This document shows, piece by piece, positions 1 through 9,490 of a DNA stretch of 64,000 nt. The first letter of the stretch is position 1. Every line of letters starts with the position of its first letter. Location: the NCBI GenBank assembly GCA_013390905.1, contig JACATG010000002.1:57364-121363 (forward strand), given 5' to 3'. The position numbers were made by a program, and so were the translations under genes. The notes beneath the pieces were generated by a model, which searched no databases, was not told where the DNA came from, and saw only the letters and a program-made list of their open reading frames with translations. This DNA is from Marine Group I thaumarchaeote. GTDB taxonomy: Archaea; Thermoproteota; Nitrososphaeria; Nitrososphaerales; Nitrosopumilaceae.

Positions 1-415
1 TATGTTGCATACCATATAACTTGGTTCCATCCTTTAGTGATGGAACATTAAGTTCCATTTGGCCTGCTGGATGTGGATTTAGTTGTAAACGAATTTCATT
101 TGCAATAGATGTTATTTCTTTTTTGTCAGGATTATTTTTTAAAAGAGTTGCCATTTTTTCATAATGTTCTGGTTTCAACATTCCTTTTTGGGGAAAAGTT
201 AAAACATAAATTGGATCGTTTGGGATATTGTTCCAATCAATTAATTGTTCAACAACGTAGTTATTTGCTTTAAATGGTAAAACATTTCCTACAACTTCCA
301 TCTCAAATCGAGTTTCTTCAGAAAGATTCTGAATTTGTGGGAGTTCACGAAAATTTGATAATGTGTATGATTTTAGTGATGGTGAATCATCCCAGATTGA
401 TTCTTGATAGGTCAT
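1..415 (-). CDS. KamA-family radical SAM aminomutase, N-terminal part (cut by left edge)
   Basis: The first 138 codons of a gene that leaves the window on the left; it starts at ATG 415. The readable part contains W-NNIPNDPIYVLTFPQ followed by MLKPEHYEKMA and then HPAGQMELNVPSLKDG and YGMQH, which is the order seen just before the CxxxCxxC cluster in lysine/glutamate 2,3-aminomutases. The iron-sulfur cysteines themselves would lie beyond the edge, so catalysis cannot be checked. The likely reaction is a PLP- and SAM-dependent 2,3-amino shift (beta-lysine or beta-glutamate, used by some archaea as osmolyte). The family is fairly sure, the substrate is not. Confidence 0.65.
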   Translation of the reverse strand, partial: MTYQESIWDDSPSLKSYTLSNFRELPQIQNLSEETRFEMEVVGNVLPFKANNYVVEQLIDWNNIPNDPIYVLTFPQKGMLKPEHYEKMATLLKNNPDKKEITSIANEIRLQLNPHPAGQMELNVPSLKDGTKLYGMQH

Positions 416-570
416 TTAGTAAATTAAACATTAGTCCTTGATAAAAGTTACAGGCTTTTTACGCATGAAAATTTTTAAATTTAATAAAAGTTTGATAAAA
501 ATTTCAATCAATAATGATAATAGAAGTTAACTTTGTATTCTATATTAAACTGTGATTTAATGGAGTAGAT

Positions 571-2310
571 ATGGCTGAGGAAGAAGTTACACAGATTTCT
601 GTAGGAGAATTTGAAACAATACCTCAACTTCTGGCTTCTTCAGAGTCTCTTCAGATAGCCTTTGTTCTTTTAATCATTGGTTTGGTAATTATTGGAGTAA
701 TTTACCGTAAATTTTCTAATTGGATTTTATCGCAAAAATTCAACTATACACAACCAGATGCTTCTAGATTTGTTCGCAAGGCAGTGCTACCATTTTTTGC
801 AATAGTTTTAGTATCATCCATTAATGTTTACATACAAACTACTGAGTTATTTGAAGCAGAGAATACAATTAGTGGTACGGATAAATCCGATACTGCTGAA
901 AAATTTGCAAAAATTCTTAATTCTATTAACATACTAGTTATTGGTTGGACAATATCACACTTAGTTCCGATTGCTTTAGCAAAACGTGACAAATCTATTC
1001 TGGAAAGAGAAGATTATGAAATGTGGAATGACAAGCGAGGATTTACAGACGATGATGATGAATTATTCTACAAATGCTTCAAGTGGAGTCCACCTCAGAC
1101 AACTCCTTTTGACATGAAAGATGATGAATTTCAAAAATATATCCAAACAGAGGATGGTCTAAAATTTCTTGAAAAATATCGCACTTCCGCGGGTTTACCT
1201 GTTGGTGGTTATGATAAACTAGTAGATGAACCATTTGTAGAATGGAAAAAATCAGAGAGAGTAAAATATAAAAAATATTATGAAAATTGTATAACTGGAA
1301 AAAACCAGACAGGACAAAAACTAAGACCAGGACGTGTGCCAGAAGAAATTTATCCTATAGATAAGTGGCGAGAACAGAAGAGACAAAATAACTATGAACC
1401 AATAATTCCAAGTTCGAGACCACCAGGATATGCAAGGAAGCAAAAAGAAGGAGTTCCAAGATCTGCAAAACAAGTTCTTCCTATAGGAATTTTTCTTGCT
1501 ACAATACTTGGTGTAGTTACATGGTGGGGAGTAGACTTGGTGGTTTTGGCAACTGCAACTGGGGGACTTGCACTCGGTATAGGACTTGCACTAAAAGAAA
1601 CAATGGAAAACTACTTTGCATATATCATGATAAAGAAAGACAAGGTTATCAAAGTAGGTGATAGGGTAACTTTGCCTAGTGGATACAACGGTCTAGTATA
1701 CAAAATTACACCTAGAGTAACCTATATCAGACATGGTCTTAACGAGTCTTTGGCAATTATTCCCACAAAACAAATCGTCTCAGAAGAAATAATCAATTTT
1801 ACTAAAGAATTCAAGCTTGTTCCTGCCTCTATTGATGTTGGAGTTTCATATCTAAATAATCCTGTGCAAGTAGAAGCAATTCTAATTAAGATAGGTAAAC
1901 GTGCCATGATAGAAGTTAAGGATGGAGAGGGTAAACATCTAGCCAGACAGAAAAGATGTCCGTATCTTGATAAACACCAACCAAGTTGTGGATGTGATAA
2001 AGAATTATACGTAGATATAGGTGATCCTGTTGTAAGATTTAACAATTTTAACGATTCAGCACTTGATTTTGGACTCAGAGTGTTTGTGCGAGATTATGGT
2101 TCTCAGTTTAGAATGAAAAGTGAAATGCGAACAATCATGTACGAAGAATTCAAAAAGTATGACATTAGAATTCCATGGCCTATACGAACTGTTTACCAAG
2201 GCGATGAGAAAAGTGAAGCAGAGGAAATTGGTAAATTCGATGAAATGCGTAACAAAGTGGTTAAGAAGTATGGCCCCAAAAAGACTGATGGTGCAGCAGA
2301 AGATGATTAA
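571..2310 (+). CDS. MscS-family mechanosensitive ion channel
   Basis: A 579-residue membrane protein. Hydrophobic segments lie near residues 28-48, 70-90, 113-135 and 302-340. The last one reads into the MscS pore-helix signature (ATATGGLALGIGLALKETM, Gly/Ala-rich) and is followed by the beta domain (VGDRVTLPSGYNGLVYKI). About 160 hydrophilic, charged residues (about 137-300) are inserted between the third and pore helices, which is long for a family whose small members have about 290 residues. The C-terminal 180 residues form the cytoplasmic vestibule and include a cysteine cluster (C-PYLDKHQPSC-GC). Expected role: release of solutes on hypo-osmotic shock. ATG start; own transcription unit. 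Confidence 0.85.
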   Translation: MAEEEVTQISVGEFETIPQLLASSESLQIAFVLLIIGLVIIGVIYRKFSNWILSQKFNYTQPDASRFVRKAVLPFFAIVLVSSINVYIQTTELFEAENTISGTDKSDTAEKFAKILNSINILVIGWTISHLVPIALAKRDKSILEREDYEMWNDKRGFTDDDDELFYKCFKWSPPQTTPFDMKDDEFQKYIQTEDGLKFLEKYRTSAGLPVGGYDKLVDEPFVEWKKSERVKYKKYYENCITGKNQTGQKLRPGRVPEEIYPIDKWREQKRQNNYEPIIPSSRPPGYARKQKEGVPRSAKQVLPIGIFLATILGVVTWWGVDLVVLATATGGLALGIGLALKETMENYFAYIMIKKDKVIKVGDRVTLPSGYNGLVYKITPRVTYIRHGLNESLAIIPTKQIVSEEIINFTKEFKLVPASIDVGVSYLNNPVQVEAILIKIGKRAMIEVKDGEGKHLARQKRCPYLDKHQPSCGCDKELYVDIGDPVVRFNNFNDSALDFGLRVFVRDYGSQFRMKSEMRTIMYEEFKKYDIRIPWPIRTVYQGDEKSEAEEIGKFDEMRNKVVKKYGPKKTDGAAEDD

Positions 2311-2349
2311 TCTTCTCAAAACTTAAGAATCCCATCAAATCACATTTTC

Positions 2350-3231
2350 TTGTTGAGTAAGCTATCAGTAATTTCAGGAAAATTGTCAGAAGATATAGCT
2401 AAAAGATTATCAAAAAAACTAAAAGCAAATCTTGTAAAATCAGAAGTTAGAATTTTCCCTGATGGAGAAAGTAAGATTACTCTTAGTGGAAATATATCGA
2501 AAAGAAAATCAATTGTTGTACAGTCAATTTATCCTCCCGTCGATACTAATCTTGTGCAAGCATTATCATTAATTTCAAAAGCAAAAGAAGTATCATCAAA
2601 AGTAACTGCTGTCATTCCGTACATGGGATATGCAAGACAAGATAGAGAATTTTTACCAGGTGAAATTGTTACGATGAAAGTTCTTGGGAAATTGTTTAAA
2701 GCTGCTGGCGCATCAAAAATAATTACTGTTGATATCCATAGTATGGTTGGTCTCAAGCACTTTAATATGAAATCAAAAAATGTAACTGCAATTCCAGATC
2801 TAGTAAAATATTTTAAGAAATTAAGCCTAAAAAATCCCTTGATTGTTTCACCTGATCAAGGTGGAAAAGATAGAGCAAAAGAATTTGCAAAAGAGTTTGA
2901 TTCAGAGTATATTTCACTAGAAAAAAAAAGAGACCGAAAAACAGGTAAAGTACAAATTAAAACAAAAAATACAGATAAAGTTGCTGACAGAGATCTGATT
3001 TTAGTTGATGATATGATAAGTACGGGAGAAAGTATAATCAAGGCTACACAATTTCTTAAAAAACAAAAATGTAAGAGAGTATATGTTGCATGTACACATG
3101 CTCTTTTAATGAACGATGCAGAAAAAAAGATAAGAAAGGCAGGTGTTACAAAGATTGTTTGTACAAACACAATTCCAAGTAAAACATCAATCGTTGATGT
3201 TTCCAATACAATTGCACAGGCAATAATGTAA
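2350..3231 (+). CDS. prs: ribose-phosphate pyrophosphokinase (PRPP synthetase)
   Basis: 293 residues, slightly shorter than bacterial enzymes, as usual in archaea. It makes PRPP from ribose 5-phosphate and ATP for nucleotide, histidine and tryptophan synthesis. Visible motifs are the N-terminal FPDGESKI, the flexible-loop region YMGYARQDREF, the metal-binding VDIHS and the PRPP-binding loop LILVDDMISTGESI. Two TTG codons in a row (2350 and 2353) could both serve as start. The stop codon overlaps the ATG of the next gene (TAATG), so it heads a four-gene operon with the tRNA methyltransferase, RNase Z and sirtuin genes. Confidence 0.95.
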   Translation: MLSKLSVISGKLSEDIAKRLSKKLKANLVKSEVRIFPDGESKITLSGNISKRKSIVVQSIYPPVDTNLVQALSLISKAKEVSSKVTAVIPYMGYARQDREFLPGEIVTMKVLGKLFKAAGASKIITVDIHSMVGLKHFNMKSKNVTAIPDLVKYFKKLSLKNPLIVSPDQGGKDRAKEFAKEFDSEYISLEKKRDRKTGKVQIKTKNTDKVADRDLILVDDMISTGESIIKATQFLKKQKCKRVYVACTHALLMNDAEKKIRKAGVTKIVCTNTIPSKTSIVDVSNTIAQAIM

Positions 3232-4178
3232 TGCCAGAAAGTTTTTTTATTTTATCTAAAGATTATCTAGAGCTTGCAAGTGATGAAATAATTGCAATAT
3301 CGAAAATATATGATAGATTTGCTAAAGCTAAAATAATTTCTAATTTAATAATTATTCAATCTAAAACAAATTGGACTGAAATTACAAAACGTGCTTCGTT
3401 TGTTAAAGTTTCTGGACAAATATTGCGTAAGATGACGGGATTATTTTTAGATGATGATAATTTTCAAGTGCTAAAAAATGCAAATACATTTGTTTGCAGA
3501 ATAATTAATTTATCATCAAAGCAATTGAATATTCCAGAATTAGAAAGATCTATGGGTGATATGATATCAAAATTTTCTCATGCAAAAGTAGAATTAGTAG
3601 ATCCTGATATGACAGTATATCTAATTTTTACAGATGAGGAGAGTTTTTTTGGATTTTCTAAACGAGTTAAAGAAGAAAGCAGACCAAAAAAGATCAAAAA
3701 TCACCCTCATGAATTAGACTGGAAGTTAACTAGAGTAATGATAAACTTAACTGGATTAAAAGAAGGTGAAACTGTATGTGATCCATTTTGTGGTACTGGC
3801 ACAACTCTTTTAGAGGCTGAATCTATGGGCATTCATGCAATTGGGTTAGATTTTGATGAAAAAATGTACAAGATTTCAAAAGAAAATCTCAAAGCAAATG
3901 GGTATAAATCAAAGGTTTTCAAGTTAGATTTTCAAGAATTAACAAAAATCTCTGGAAAGTTTGATGGAATTGTCACTGACTTGCCATATGGAAGAGCATC
4001 AAAAGCATCAGAAAAACCCGAAGAAATCTTAAAGAAATTTTTCTCAATTCTACCTAAACGTAAGAGAATAGCAATTATGTACAAAAAAGAATTGGAAAGT
4101 AATTTGAAGTTAAGTGGATTAAAGAAATACGAAATCTATAGGCATAAAAGCTTGACAAGGACAATTTTAATTAAATGA
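3231..4178 (+). CDS. tRNA (guanine10-N2)-methyltransferase, Trm11/Trm-G10 type
   Basis: 315 residues with an N-terminal THUMP-like half and a C-terminal Rossmann methyltransferase. The SAM-binding motif [15 protein letters not shown] is followed by GLDFDEKM (acidic SAM ribose ligand), and the catalytic motif is DLPYGRAS, the archaeal Trm-G10 variant of DPPYG. It should methylate the exocyclic N2 of G10 in tRNA, which stabilises the core fold. It overlaps the preceding gene by 1 nt and the next gene by 4 nt (ATGA), so translation is probably coupled. Confidence 0.85.
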   Translation: MPESFFILSKDYLELASDEIIAISKIYDRFAKAKIISNLIIIQSKTNWTEITKRASFVKVSGQILRKMTGLFLDDDNFQVLKNANTFVCRIINLSSKQLNIPELERSMGDMISKFSHAKVELVDPDMTVYLIFTDEESFFGFSKRVKEESRPKKIKNHPHELDWKLTRVMINLTGLKEGETVCDPFCGTGTTLLEAESMGIHAIGLDFDEKMYKISKENLKANGYKSKVFKLDFQELTKISGKFDGIVTDLPYGRASKASEKPEEILKKFFSILPKRKRIAIMYKKELESNLKLSGLKKYEIYRHKSLTRTILIK

Positions 4179-5074
4179 AACTTGTATTCTTAGGAACATC
4201 AGCATCTCAACCCACTGAAAACAGAGGACTATCTTGTATTTGTTTAGAAAGAGAGGGAGAGATCTTAATGTTTGATGCTGGAGAATCTACACAAATTTCC
4301 TATATGAAATCAGGTTTAGGATGGAATAAGAGGATGAAAATTTTTGTTACACATCTACATGGAGATCATTGTGTGGGAATTCTAGGATTATTACAAACAA
4401 TGTCTATGCAAAAGAGAACTGAAACTTTGGAAATTTTTGGTCCAAATGGAATTGATGAATTCATTGCAGCAAATATAAAAATATTAAATTTTGGATTATC
4501 ATTTCCTGTTTTAATTACTATTATCAAAGAAGGAAAAATTCTTGAGAATGAAAAATTTTCAATGTATGCATGCAAAGCGAATCACTCAGTTACTGCATTT
4601 TCATATCTGTTTGAAGAAAAAGATAAGCCTGGAAGATTCAATGTTGAAAAGGCTAAGGAATTAGGCATACCTGAAGGAGAATTGTGGAATAAATTGCAAA
4701 ATGGAAATGAAATTATCATTAATGAAAAAACAATAAGACCAGATCAGGTATTAGGAAAAAAACGTCCAGGTAAAAAGATAGGAATTTCAGGTGATACAAT
4801 GCCTACTAAAGAATTAGAAAAATTTTTTGAGGAATGTGATTATCTTATATTTGATTCTACATTTCTTGATGAAGAAAAACAAAGAGCGCAAGATACAAGT
4901 CATTCTACAGCAAAACAAGCTGCAACTTTAGGAAAAAATGCAAAAGTAAAAAATTTAGTTCTAACACATTTTTCAGCTAGATACAAAGATGAAGAGGGAC
5001 ATTTAAGACAAGCACAGGAAATTCATGATTCAGTAATAACTGCAAGAGATCTTTTAGAAATAGAAATTAAATGA
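4175..5074 (+). CDS. rnz: ribonuclease Z (tRNA 3' endonuclease)
   Basis: 299 residues, typical for the short RNase Z form. Metallo-beta-lactamase motifs: [14 protein letters not shown] at the N-terminus (tRNA 3' processing signature), [10 protein letters not shown] (zinc-binding HxHxDH), KANHSV, SGDT and LTHFSARY near the end. It cuts pre-tRNAs after the discriminator base, after which the CCA enzyme found at 8.2 kb adds CCA; the tRNA in this window carries no encoded CCA, consistent with that route. Starts at an ATGA overlap with the methyltransferase and ends in an ATGA overlap with the sirtuin. Confidence 0.95.
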   Translation: MKLVFLGTSASQPTENRGLSCICLEREGEILMFDAGESTQISYMKSGLGWNKRMKIFVTHLHGDHCVGILGLLQTMSMQKRTETLEIFGPNGIDEFIAANIKILNFGLSFPVLITIIKEGKILENEKFSMYACKANHSVTAFSYLFEEKDKPGRFNVEKAKELGIPEGELWNKLQNGNEIIINEKTIRPDQVLGKKRPGKKIGISGDTMPTKELEKFFEECDYLIFDSTFLDEEKQRAQDTSHSTAKQAATLGKNAKVKNLVLTHFSARYKDEEGHLRQAQEIHDSVITARDLLEIEIK

Positions 5075-5805
5075 AAATGTTTGAGTTAATTAAAGATCAC
5101 ATTAAAGATATTAAAAAAATTGTATTTGTAACTGGTGCTGGAATATCACAAGAAAGTGGGATACCTACATTTAGAGGAAAAGATGGACTGTGGAGAGACT
5201 ATGATGTAATGAAATTAGCTACAATTGATGCGTTTTATGATAATCCAAAATTGGTTTGGGAATGGTATAATGAAAGAAGAATGAATATCTTTGCTGCACA
5301 ACCAAACTTAGGTCACAAAGCAATTGCTGAACTTGAAAAATATACCAAAGTCATGGTTTTAACACAGAATATTGATGGACTTCATCAAAAGGCAGGTAGC
5401 TCAGTGGTGTTGGAGTTACATGGGAGTATCATAAAGATCAAGTGTTCAGTTTGTGATTTTAAAGATGAAATAATGACAGAATTTTCTGAAATTCCACCAT
5501 TATGTGAGTGTGGAAATATACTTAGGCCTGATGTTGTCTGGTTTGGAGAATCTCTACCACAAGATGTATGGCAAAAAGCCGTGATTTTTGCAAATGAATG
5601 TGATTTAATGATAATTGCTGGCACATCTCTTGTTGTGTCACCAGCAAATACACTACCAATCTATGCAAAACAAAATAATGCAATATTGATAGAAATCAAT
5701 CCAGAAGATACTGAAATGTCATCAGAGATGGATTTAGTTATAAGAAATACAAGTGTAATTACATTACCTGAACTAGTTTCAGTTTTTAGTAAAGTAGATA
5801 ATTAA
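5071..5805 (+). CDS. cobB: Sir2-family NAD-dependent protein deacylase
   Basis: 244 residues. NAD-binding motifs [15 protein letters not shown] and [12 protein letters not shown] are present, with the catalytic His in LHGS and a four-Cys zinc site (CSVC ... CECG), then GTSLVVSPA and EINPE. This is a complete class III deacylase (archaeal targets include Alba and acetyl-CoA synthetase in other species). Last gene of the prs operon; its end overlaps the convergent gene at 5802-6521 by 4 nt. Confidence 0.92.
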   Translation: MKMFELIKDHIKDIKKIVFVTGAGISQESGIPTFRGKDGLWRDYDVMKLATIDAFYDNPKLVWEWYNERRMNIFAAQPNLGHKAIAELEKYTKVMVLTQNIDGLHQKAGSSVVLELHGSIIKIKCSVCDFKDEIMTEFSEIPPLCECGNILRPDVVWFGESLPQDVWQKAVIFANECDLMIIAGTSLVVSPANTLPIYAKQNNAILIEINPEDTEMSSEMDLVIRNTSVITLPELVSVFSKVDN

Positions 5806-6521
5806 GATTTGGAGAATACGCCGTTAATTATCGTATCAGGACTATCTACAGGATTAAATACAGATGAAGAAATTGTTCCATATTCTTCATGTTCTATTAC
5901 CATATCAATAAAATAAGATGTTTGTGTTACATCCTGTACAAATGTTTCAAACATTGAGGAATAAAAAATTCCTGTGAAGAGTTCTTTTTCAGTTGTTCGT
6001 AAAGTTACAGTAACGCTAATTGTTTTTCCTGAAGTATCTTCATAGCGAAGCATAATATTATCATTTGATTGTTGGGTAAATTTGAGGGATAGTGTTTCAA
6101 ATGTTTGTATTGTTTGTTCGCCTGATGCTTTAGTACTAAAAGGTGATTCTGTTGCTGAATATGTTCCAGTTGTTGATGAGCTGCTTTGATCCATAGATTC
6201 ATTATTAGTTTGATCATCTCCTAAGATACCAGCAAAGCCTATAGTTTGTAGTGTGGATTCACTAAAATCGTTGATACTCTTTGATATACTTTCGAATATA
6301 CTTTCAGTTGAGCTTTCGGTAAAATCTTTAACTTGATTATCAACTAGTTTACCGCCTTGTTCAATTGTTGTTCCTGTTTTTTGAATGGCATCATCTTTAA
6401 TTTTCTCAAAATCATTTTTTACATTTGAGGAAGTTTCAGGGAATAATTGATAAATTTCATTTGGAAATACTATAACGGCTACTAACAAAATCGAACCAAT
6501 TATGGCTAATTTTATAAACAT
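5802..6521 (-). CDS. membrane-anchored protein of unknown function
   Basis: 239 residues that I do not recognise. One hydrophobic helix at residues 3-20 looks like an N-terminal anchor or uncleaved signal. Then come about 80 residues rich in Ser, Glu and Lys (probably helical), a Ser/Thr/Gln-rich linker near residues 105-140, and a C-terminal beta-rich part (about 140-230) with alternating hydrophobic residues. The architecture suggests a tethered extracytoplasmic domain. It is monocistronic and convergent with the sirtuin gene. Confidence 0.7.
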   Translation of the reverse strand: MFIKLAIIGSILLVAVIVFPNEIYQLFPETSSNVKNDFEKIKDDAIQKTGTTIEQGGKLVDNQVKDFTESSTESIFESISKSINDFSESTLQTIGFAGILGDDQTNNESMDQSSSSTTGTYSATESPFSTKASGEQTIQTFETLSLKFTQQSNDNIMLRYEDTSGKTISVTVTLRTTEKELFTGIFYSSMFETFVQDVTQTSYFIDMVIEHEEYGTISSSVFNPVDSPDTIINGVFSKS

Positions 6522-6595
6522 TATAAAATAGTTCTAAAAAAAGGATTTTAGATTCTCACTAAAAAAAATATTCAAAAATGATTGAATTTTCTTAG

Positions 6596-7012
6596 CTAAG
6601 TTTCATCATACCTAGAAACAATCCAGTCAATTATTCTATCAACATATGCTGAAGTGAGAATTACTTTAATTGGTCCCAGAGGAGATTCGTCTGCTTTTTC
6701 ACAAATTACTATTTTTTCAACAAATGCTGCTTGTTTATTTAGATAAAACCAAGTAGTATCATTTTCTAAATTTTTTTCAAGATTACGTCTGTAGATTTTT
6801 TGAGATTGTTTTGTGTGGATCGTTTCGTAAATCTTTTCCAAAGACTTTAGGTTATTAGATTGAAAACAAAATGAAGAATTTTCAGTTTTTATAGTTGAGT
6901 ATGGAAAAACATTTGAAATTGCTTTTTGGATTTTTTTTGGATCCTCAGAGGGATTTACTGAACAAAACATTTCTATTTTGCAACTAATATTTGGAATTTT
7001 CATTCTATCCAA
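6596..7012 (-). CDS. UPF0201 family protein (predicted RNA-binding fold)
   Basis: 138 residues. The N-terminal pattern (VNPSEDPKKIQKAISNVFP) and the C-terminal LGPIKVILTS match the archaeal UPF0201 family, whose structures resemble an RNA-binding ribosomal-protein fold; the biological function is unknown. It overlaps the end of the UPF0200 gene by 13 nt. In some archaea the two families are fused into one polypeptide, so they very probably act together. Confidence 0.75.
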   Translation of the reverse strand: MDRMKIPNISCKIEMFCSVNPSEDPKKIQKAISNVFPYSTIKTENSSFCFQSNNLKSLEKIYETIHTKQSQKIYRRNLEKNLENDTTWFYLNKQAAFVEKIVICEKADESPLGPIKVILTSAYVDRIIDWIVSRYDET

Positions 7013-7551
7013 CTTTGAATGATCTTAAAGGCAGATTCTATTAACTCGTCTTTCGTTAAACCAGTATTTGATATTGTGTCATCAGATAATGCAATTGAAT
7101 TACTGATTCCAATACTTAATTCACGATTATCTCTTTCTTGAAAGTGATCTTTTGTTTGAGGATCATCTGATCTTCCTCTTTTTTGTAAAAAATTAAATCT
7201 AGTATCAGCTGATGCATGAATTGCTAGTAGTTTTACATTACCAAATTTTTTAAGAACTTGTATCTCATCATTGGATCTTACTCCATCAATTAGTATGACA
7301 TCTGCCGTAGAGGATTCTATTTGTGGTGTAATTAATTCAGCTACTGCACCAGAACCATTTTTTTTCCTAAGCTCAAGCATTAGTTTTCCAAGATTAGATC
7401 TGGTTGGTTCTAAGTTTTTTTTAGTTGCTTCTACTCTAACTGCATTTCCCATATTGATAATGTCATATCCTTTTGGCTCCAACCCTTCAGCAATAGTAGA
7501 TTTACCAGCCCCAGGCATACCTGTTAAGCATACAATTAGTTTTGTCAACAC
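7000..7551 (-). CDS. UPF0200 family P-loop NTPase (dephospho-CoA kinase-like)
   Basis: 183 residues starting at GTG 7551. The Walker A motif GMPGAGKST lies at the N-terminus and the fold resembles dephospho-CoA kinase and adenylate kinase: VILIDGVRSNDE for the Walker B region and a lid-like segment around LQKRGRSDDPQTKDHF. The substrate is not established for this family. It is the upstream partner of the overlapping UPF0201 gene. Confidence 0.8.
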   Translation of the reverse strand: MLTKLIVCLTGMPGAGKSTIAEGLEPKGYDIINMGNAVRVEATKKNLEPTRSNLGKLMLELRKKNGSGAVAELITPQIESSTADVILIDGVRSNDEIQVLKKFGNVKLLAIHASADTRFNFLQKRGRSDDPQTKDHFQERDNRELSIGISNSIALSDDTISNTGLTKDELIESAFKIIQSWIE

Positions 7552-7619
7552 ATATCAAAAAAGAGGCTGGTCTATGAAGCTACCGGAAATTATTATAAAG
7601 ATACTTGAAAGAATGTTAT

Positions 7620-8162
7620 ATGCGAACTTTTGTAGCGGTTGAAATCTCAAATGGCGATATTATTAATTCCATAAAAAAATTTCAAACTGAAGTTAATATT
7701 AATGCAAAACCTGTAGAACCAAAAAATTTTCATTTTACTTTACAATTTCTAGGTGAAATTTCAGAGGAGGTCTCACAAAAAATTATCCAAGCCCTTCGTA
7801 AGATTGAATTTTCAAGTTTTAATGTAAACTTGAAAGGAGTAGGTACATTTCCTAAACCTAAATTTCCAAGAGTAGTTTGGGTTGGAACAGATAATGATGG
7901 AGGAAATATGCTAATTCAATTATCAAAAAAAGTTGAAAAAGCATTAGAACCTTTAGGATTTTTTTCAGATAAGCCATTCAAACCTCATATCACAATATTT
8001 AGAATTAAAAAGAAGATTGGAGACATAACAAATGAATTGGACAGCCAGAAAACAATAGATTTTGGAATACAAAAAGTTACTAATCTCAAATTAAAAAAAA
8101 GTGAACTTACATCAGATGGACCAATCTATTTTGATTTAGAGGAGATTAATGCAGTAAAATGA
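7620..8162 (+). CDS. thpR: RNA 2',3'-cyclic phosphodiesterase (LigT/ThpR)
   Basis: About 180 residues. Both catalytic HxTx motifs of the 2H phosphoesterase family are present, HFTL and HITI, spaced as in ThpR. The protein should open 2',3'-cyclic phosphates on RNA ends, such as those left by tRNA splicing. I prefer ATG 7620 (MRTFVAVEI is the usual N-terminus); a TTG five codons upstream (7605) is in frame. It overlaps cca by 4 nt. Confidence 0.9.
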   Translation: MRTFVAVEISNGDIINSIKKFQTEVNINAKPVEPKNFHFTLQFLGEISEEVSQKIIQALRKIEFSSFNVNLKGVGTFPKPKFPRVVWVGTDNDGGNMLIQLSKKVEKALEPLGFFSDKPFKPHITIFRIKKKIGDITNELDSQKTIDFGIQKVTNLKLKKSELTSDGPIYFDLEEINAVK

Positions 8163-9490
8163 AACAAATTATTTCCAAAGTTTCCAGGATTGTTATTCCA
8201 TCAAGAACAATAGAAAAATCAAAAAACCAAATTGCTGAATTATCGTTTAAATTAGTTAAAAAAGAAATTAGAAAATTTCCTGAAGTGACAGGATTAGAAT
8301 TTGGGGGTTCATTTGCAAAAGGTACTTGGTTATCAAAAGATGCAGATATAGATATTTTTATCAGATTCAAAAAATCCACATCAGAAGAAAAATTTGAAAA
8401 AATCTCAAAAAAAATTGGTTTTGAATCATTGAAAGGATATTTTCCCTATGTTAGATATTCTGAGCATCCGTATGTTGAGGCTAAAATTAAGAATACTATG
8501 ATTAATGTTGTGCCATTTTATAATGTAAAAAATGGAGAATGGAAAAGTGCTGCGGATAGATCTCCGTTTCATACAAAATTCATGGAAAAATCATTAACAT
8601 CCAAAATGAGAAACGAAGTTAGAATTCTAAAAACATTTTTCAAGTCAAATGGAATTTATGGGGCCGAAATTGCAAAGCAAGGATTTAGTGGTTACGTTTC
8701 AGAAGTTTTAATCTTACATTTTGGAAGTTTTGAAAATGTAATTAAATCAATATCAGAAGTTAAAGAAAATCAAATTATTGGAAAGACTTCAAAGAAATTT
8801 AACACATCAATAGTTATCATAGACCCAATTGATAGTAATAGAAACTTAGCTGCAGCAATTTCTGATGAAAATATTGGAAGATTTGTTCTTGTTTCTAGAG
8901 CTTTTAAAGAAAAACCTACATTAGAATTCTTCAAGAACAAAAAATCAACAATTTCAAAGAAACATTGGAAAAATCTGTTAGTAATAAAATTTAATTTTAA
9001 AATTAGAAGTCCGGACATAATTTGGGGACAAATTAAAAGAGCTGCTTCATCATTGTCCACTCAATTAGAATTAGGTGGATTCAACGTGTTAAGAAGTAAA
9101 TCTTATACCGATCAACAAAAAGAAGTCTATCTCTTTTTCTTGTTAGAGTCTACAAAAATTTCAGAGATATATACAAAAAATGGGCCTGAGTTTTTCAGAG
9201 AAAATAGTTCAAAGAGTTTTATTTCAAAGAATCTTATAAATACAGAATTACTGTGGATTGGAAATAATAAAAAAATAATTTCGTTACAAAAAAGAAAACA
9301 TACTGAAGCAGTTAAATTTATGACAGAATTTTTGAAAAAAAATCTTCGAACAGATATACCAAAAGGTCTACAAAGTGATTTCAAACGAGGTTACAAGGTT
9401 TCATTAGGAAACAAAAGTTTAAGCAAATCAATTAAAGAGGCTGCAAGTGAGCTGATTTCAACAGATGACATACTCCTTCATTTCAATTAA
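8159..9490 (+). CDS. cca: CCA-adding tRNA nucleotidyltransferase (archaeal class I)
   Basis: 443 residues, the normal length for the archaeal class. The nucleotidyltransferase motif GGSFAKGTWL followed by DADIDIFI carries the catalytic carboxylates, and the tail contains the family's C-terminal domain. It adds or repairs the 3' CCA of tRNAs. It is the middle gene of thpR-cca-kinase: 4 nt overlap with thpR and 26 nt overlap with the kinase gene. Confidence 0.95.
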   Translation: MKQIISKVSRIVIPSRTIEKSKNQIAELSFKLVKKEIRKFPEVTGLEFGGSFAKGTWLSKDADIDIFIRFKKSTSEEKFEKISKKIGFESLKGYFPYVRYSEHPYVEAKIKNTMINVVPFYNVKNGEWKSAADRSPFHTKFMEKSLTSKMRNEVRILKTFFKSNGIYGAEIAKQGFSGYVSEVLILHFGSFENVIKSISEVKENQIIGKTSKKFNTSIVIIDPIDSNRNLAAAISDENIGRFVLVSRAFKEKPTLEFFKNKKSTISKKHWKNLLVIKFNFKIRSPDIIWGQIKRAASSLSTQLELGGFNVLRSKSYTDQQKEVYLFFLLESTKISEIYTKNGPEFFRENSSKSFISKNLINTELLWIGNNKKIISLQKRKHTEAVKFMTEFLKKNLRTDIPKGLQSDFKRGYKVSLGNKSLSKSIKEAASELISTDDILLHFN

